7,818 nt of DNA, from assembly GCA_041627895.1 (NCBI GenBank), contig JBFKQC010000112.1:1-7818 (forward strand). The letters are read 5' to 3'. Made by a program: the position numbers and the translations under genes. Under the pieces are notes generated by a model. The model was given only the letters and a program-made list of their open reading frames with translations, was not told the DNA's origin and did no database searches. How positions within the stretch are numbered: the first letter of the stretch is position 1; each line of letters starts with the position of its first letter. The DNA comes from JBFKQC01 sp041627895. Its GTDB lineage: Bacteria > Pseudomonadota > Alphaproteobacteria > Rhodobacterales > Rhodobacteraceae. Below, piece by piece: positions 5,435 through 7,818 of the stretch.

Positions 5435-6598
5435 ATGGCGGCGCGACCCGGCAAGGAGGCCCCGATCCTGGTGCTGAATGCCGGGTCGTCGTCGATCAAG
5501 TTCGCGGTTTTCGACAAGGATCTGAACGAAACCCTGTCGGGGCTCGCGGCGGGAATCGGCGGGGCCTCGGTCCTGAAGGTCGGAGAGGAGCGGCGGGAGA
5601 TGCCGTTCATCGACCATCGCGCCGCCCTGTCGGCGATCCTGGCGGAGCTTGAAGCGCGCGGCATCGAGCCCGCGCGCCTGCGGGCGGCGGCGCACCGGGT
5701 GGTGCATGGCGGGCGCCGGCTGACGCAGCCGGTGCGGATCACGCCGGAGGTGCGGGCCGAGATCGAAAGCTGCACGCCCTTGGCGCCGCTGCACAACCCG
5801 CACAACCTGGCGGCCATCGACACGCTGGCGGCGATGGTGCCCGACCTGCCGCAATTCGCTAGTTTCGACACCTCGTTCCACGCCACCAACCCGGAGGTGG
5901 CGACGCGCTATGCCATCCCCAAGATGATGGAGACCAAGGGCATCCGGCGCTACGGGTTTCACGGGCTGAGCTATGCTTCGCTGGTCCGCCGCCTGCCGGA
6001 GGTGTCGGGCGCGCCGCTGCCGTCGCGCCTGCTGGCGTTTCACCTGGGCAACGGCGCGTCGCTCTGTGCCATTCGTAACGGCCAGTCGGTGGCGACCACG
6101 ATGGGCTATTCGCCGCTCGACGGGCTGACCATGGGCACGCGCTCGGGCGGGATCGACGCCAATGCGGTGCTGCGGCTGGTGGAGGATCACGGGCTGGAGC
6201 GCACCAAGGCGATCCTGAACCACGAAAGCGGCCTTCTGGGCCTGTCGGGCGGCAAGTCGGACATGCGCAAGCTGATGCTGGACCATACCGCCGACAGCGA
6301 TTTCGCCATTGAGCATTTCTGTTACTGGAGCCTGCGCCACGCCGGCAGCCTGATCGCGGCGATGGAGGGGCTTGACGCGATCGCCTTTACCGGCGGGATC
6401 GGCGAGAACGCGCTGGGGGTGCGGGCGCGGATCCTGCGCGGGCTGGAATGGATGGGCGTGCGGATGGACCCGGACGCCAACCACCGCAACCAGCCGCGGC
6501 TTCACGCCGACAGCTCGAAGGTGGCGGTCTGGGTGGTGCCGGCCGAGGAAGAGCGGATGATCGCGATGGACGCGATGCGGCTGCTGGAGGCGGCATGA
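5435..6598 (+). CDS. ackA: Acetate kinase
   Basis: A 387-residue ASKHA-fold kinase (EC 2.7.2.1) that makes ATP and acetate from acetyl phosphate and ADP, or the reverse. Visible hallmarks: VLNAGSSSIKF (N15), HRVVHGG (R88), PLAPLHNPHN, FDTSFH (D145), RRYGFHGLS (H176), HLGNGASLCAI, MGTRSGGIDA (R236), AFTGGIGENA and a C-terminal AEEERMIA with E371/E372. These correspond to the catalytic Asn, Arg, Asp, His, Arg and Glu known from Methanosarcina acetate kinase; all are present. It starts 5 bases after the xsc stop with no clear ribosome binding site, so translation is probably coupled to xsc. That places a substrate-level phosphorylation step directly behind the enzyme that produces acetyl phosphate. 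A propionate-kinase preference cannot be excluded, but the context favours acetyl phosphate. Confidence 0.95.
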   Translation: MAARPGKEAPILVLNAGSSSIKFAVFDKDLNETLSGLAAGIGGASVLKVGEERREMPFIDHRAALSAILAELEARGIEPARLRAAAHRVVHGGRRLTQPVRITPEVRAEIESCTPLAPLHNPHNLAAIDTLAAMVPDLPQFASFDTSFHATNPEVATRYAIPKMMETKGIRRYGFHGLSYASLVRRLPEVSGAPLPSRLLAFHLGNGASLCAIRNGQSVATTMGYSPLDGLTMGTRSGGIDANAVLRLVEDHGLERTKAILNHESGLLGLSGGKSDMRKLMLDHTADSDFAIEHFCYWSLRHAGSLIAAMEGLDAIAFTGGIGENALGVRARILRGLEWMGVRMDPDANHRNQPRLHADSSKVAVWVVPAEEERMIAMDAMRLLEAA

Positions 6599-6619
6599 GC
6601 GTTTTCAGCGCAGGAAGCG

Positions 6620-6694
6620 GGCCGGAAAATACGCATTTTCCGGCCAAGAGTTTTCGCGAAAACTCTAGGCAAATCTTTTCGGAAAAGATTTGCC
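6620..6694. repeat. Array of three strong palindromes between convergent ackA and pta (possible bidirectional terminator)
   Basis: P1 (6620-6645) has 11-base arms GGCCGGAAAAT/ATTTTCCGGCC with a 4-base loop. P2 (6647-6666) is a perfect 20-base palindrome, AGAGTTTTCG/CGAAAACTCT. P3 (6668-6694) has 13-base arms GGCAAATCTTTTC/GAAAAGATTTGCC around one base. Their centres are 24 and 24.5 bases apart. They share TTTTC/GAAAA cores yet differ in flanks. The position just after ackA and facing the end of pta suits termination from both sides, although no stem is followed by a long U-run. Rhodobacterales genomes carry intergenic palindromic repeats of this appearance, as I recall; copy number cannot be tested here. 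Confidence 0.75.
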
Positions 6695-6724
6695 GCGGCG
6701 CGCGTCCGGGCAGGCGCGGCGGCA

Positions 6725-6766
6725 GGACCCCGGCCGCAGGTCCGAGTATTTTCGGAAAAGTGAAAG
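6725..6766. repeat. Second part of the ackA-pta intergenic element
   Basis: GGACC/GGTCC (6725-6743) forms a short GC-rich hairpin. It is followed by GAGTATTTTCGGAAAAGTG (6744-6762), which again contains the TTTTC-G-GAAAA core of palindrome P3. Between P3 and this element the DNA (6695-6724) is very GC-rich with no gene. The GAGTATTTT-type sequence looks familiar to me as a frequent post-gene sequence in Rhodobacterales, but this is recollection only. Bases 6767-6818, up to the pta stop, show nothing further. Confidence 0.4.
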
Positions 6767-6818
6767 CCGCGGGGCGGAATTGCGGCGCAGGCTGTGCGCG
6801 GCGGCGGCCGCCGGACGG

Positions 6819-7670
6819 TCAGGACATCGCCAGGGTCAGCACGGTGGCGGCGACGACGTCGTCGGCGGTGGCGCCGCGGCTGAGGTCGCAGACCGGATGG
6901 CGGAAGCCCTGCAGGATCGGGCCGATGGCCTGGGCGCCGGCCAGTTCCTGCACCAGCTTGTACGCGATGTTGCCGGCGTCGAGATCGGGGAAGACCAGCA
7001 CGTTGGCGTCCCCTGCCCCCAGTCCCTTTTTCGCGGCGATGGCCGGGTTGAGCGCGGCGTCGGCCTGCACCGGTCCGGCAAAGCCGGTGAGCGCGGCCGC
7101 CGCGCGCACCGTCTCGACGCTGTCGCCGGTTCCGGAGCTGCCGGTGGAGAACGACAGGAGCGCGACGCGCGCCTCGCCCAGAAGCGCCCGGCCCGACGCC
7201 CCGGAGGCGCGGGCGATGGCGGCGAGCCCCTCGGCATCGGGGGCGACGTTCACCGCGCAGTCGGCGAAGACAATCTCTCGCCCGTCGGGAAAGCGCATCA
7301 GGAAATACGAGGACGGCAGGGCGACACCGTCGGCCAGCCCGATGACCATCGACGCGGCCTCGATCACCCGCCTTGTGGGGCTGTCGGCGCCGGCGACCAT
7401 CGCCGCCGCCTCGCCCGCCGCGACCATTGCGGCGGCGCGGTACAGCGGCTTGGCGATCAGACGCCGGGCGATGCCTTCCTTGACCCCGCGCGCGGCAACC
7501 AGCGCCGCGACATGCGCCTCGGACGGCGGCGCGAGGCCGACCGGCCGGCAGAGGCCGCGGCGCGCGAGCTCTTCCGTGGCGGCGGCCACGCGGCTATCGT
7601 CAAGCTCGGGAAACACCACCCGGGTGGTGCGCGCCGCGGCGCGTTCGAATGCGCGGTCGAGTGCTGACAT
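6819..7670 (-). CDS. pta: Phosphate acetyltransferase, short form
   Basis: A 283-residue PTA/PTB-domain enzyme (EC 2.3.1.8) that exchanges phosphate and CoA on acetyl groups, here expected to make acetyl-CoA from the acetyl phosphate released by Xsc. Visible family blocks: LDRAFERA and VVFPELDD at the N-terminus, AAAMVAGADSPT, STGSSGTG (175-182), QADAALNP, NVLVFPDLDAGN (223-234) and DLSRGATADD (262-271). S264, R265 and D271 match the catalytic Ser, Arg and Asp of the Methanosarcina enzyme by spacing. Typical single-domain Pta is about 320-330 residues; the shortening is in the N-terminal third. Starting at 7670 gives the usual MxxLDRxFERA opening, behind an AGAGGGGG-like ribosome binding site. 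It converges on ackA and so lies outside the xsc-ackA transcript. Phosphate butyryltransferase is less likely given the context. Confidence 0.92.
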   Translation of the reverse strand: MSALDRAFERAAARTTRVVFPELDDSRVAAATEELARRGLCRPVGLAPPSEAHVAALVAARGVKEGIARRLIAKPLYRAAAMVAAGEAAAMVAGADSPTRRVIEAASMVIGLADGVALPSSYFLMRFPDGREIVFADCAVNVAPDAEGLAAIARASGASGRALLGEARVALLSFSTGSSGTGDSVETVRAAAALTGFAGPVQADAALNPAIAAKKGLGAGDANVLVFPDLDAGNIAYKLVQELAGAQAIGPILQGFRHPVCDLSRGATADDVVAATVLTLAMS

Positions 7671-7706
7671 GAAGCGCCCCCTCTCTTTGCCCGAAAGGAG
7701 ACAGCG
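7671..7706. promoter_or_regulatory. 36-base divergent spacer between pta and citrate synthase
   Basis: The two start codons are only 36 bases apart, and the spacer is mostly taken by their ribosome binding sites: AAAGGAG at 7694-7700 for the right gene and an AGAGGGGG-like stretch for pta. Promoters must overlap coding sequence. CTGACA (7664-7669) on the + strand and TTGACG (7723-7718) on the minus strand resemble -35 boxes, but I find no convincing -10 partner for either. Confidence 0.4.
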
Positions 7707-7818
7707 ATGACGGAGGACGTCAAGATCAACCGCGGCCTGAAGGGCGTCTATTTCGAGCGTTCGGGGGTCAGCCATATCGACGGGCGGGCGGGCGAACTGT
7801 CGTACCGGGGGTTTTCGA
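7707..7818 (+). CDS. Citrate synthase / 2-methylcitrate synthase, N-terminal 37 residues (runs off right edge)
   Basis: The ATG at 7707 has a strong ribosome binding site, AAAGGAG, 6 bases upstream. The 37 visible residues contain GLKGVYFERSGVSHIDG followed by RAGELSYRGFS. This is the N-terminal signature of short-type citrate synthases (G-L-x-G-V...-I-D-G-x-x-G-x-L-x-Y-R-G). Only about 23 residues precede the HIDG motif, unlike the longer N-terminus of the hexameric GltA type, which fits the CitZ/PrpC-like group. It would condense acetyl-CoA (or propionyl-CoA) with oxaloacetate. Catalytic His and Asp residues lie outside the window, so substrate preference cannot be judged. Divergent position beside pta suggests use of the acetyl-CoA that pta makes. 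Confidence 0.85.
   Translation, partial: MTEDVKINRGLKGVYFERSGVSHIDGRAGELSYRGFS

Noticed and set aside
5453..5471. Strong AAGGAGG inside ackA that could serve a GTG start at 5471
   Set aside because: That start would remove the beginning of the first beta-strand before LNAGSSS, which acetate kinases need; more likely coincidence of codons for Lys-Glu-Ala.
5195..6505. 436-codon minus-strand open frame opposite ackA
   Set aside because: Arg/Gln/His-rich shadow; ackA motifs on the other strand are unambiguous.
6595..7710. ATG overlapping the ackA stop (ATGA) that opens a long + strand frame
   Set aside because: It looks like translational coupling, but the frame runs through the palindromes and then antisense through pta with a low-complexity Ala/Arg/Ser product.
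7671..7775. Upstream extension of pta on the minus strand
   Set aside because: It would be antisense to the citrate synthase start; the MSALDRAFERA opening at 7670 is typical for the family.

Overview
The window is GC-rich DNA (the first ~370 bases look visibly less so) with strong G/C third-position bias. The protein sequences and gene set resemble an alphaproteobacterium of the Rhodobacterales (Rhodobacter/Paracoccus/Roseobacter type). That assignment is an inference from gene content and style, not a database match.

Layout, left to right. Bases 2-373 hold the 3' end of an unrecognised + strand gene that enters from outside the window. A hairpin-rich noncoding stretch follows (about 374-586). 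Next is a two-gene minus-strand operon of small dimeric alpha/beta-barrel proteins, a NIPSNAP-family protein and an antibiotic-biosynthesis-monooxygenase (ABM) domain protein, overlapping by 4 bases. It is divergent from an ArsR-type regulator with a cysteine-containing C-terminal extension; the start codons are separated by 75 bases, and the regulator seems to have a promoter placed for a leaderless mRNA.

The central part (2076-6598) is a C2-sulfonate (taurine) dissimilation block, all on the + strand: tauR (MocR/GabR-type PLP-dependent regulator), xsc (sulfoacetaldehyde acetyltransferase) and ackA (acetate kinase, 5 bases after xsc). A paired direct repeat CTGGCCTTAG / CTGGCCCTAA lies between tauR and xsc, just upstream of a plausible xsc promoter. 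A degenerate pair of the same motif, in the opposite orientation, lies in the tauR promoter region. Both are proposed as TauR operators.

The right part holds pta (phosphotransacetylase) on the minus strand, converging on ackA. Between them is a 220-base gap with three strong palindromes centred about 24 bases apart. pta is divergent from the start of a short-type citrate/methylcitrate synthase gene that runs off the right edge, with only 36 bases between the start codons.

Metabolic reading: Xsc splits sulfoacetaldehyde with phosphate into sulfite and acetyl phosphate. AckA can turn acetyl phosphate into acetate plus ATP, or Pta can turn it into acetyl-CoA, which a citrate synthase can pass to the TCA cycle. 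The genes that make sulfoacetaldehyde (taurine:pyruvate aminotransferase or taurine dehydrogenase), the taurine transporter and sulfite disposal are not in this window. No wholly new system is evident. The points most worth checking are the paired TauR-type sites, the palindrome array, the NIPSNAP/ABM/extended-ArsR unit and the very tight pta-citrate synthase divergence.
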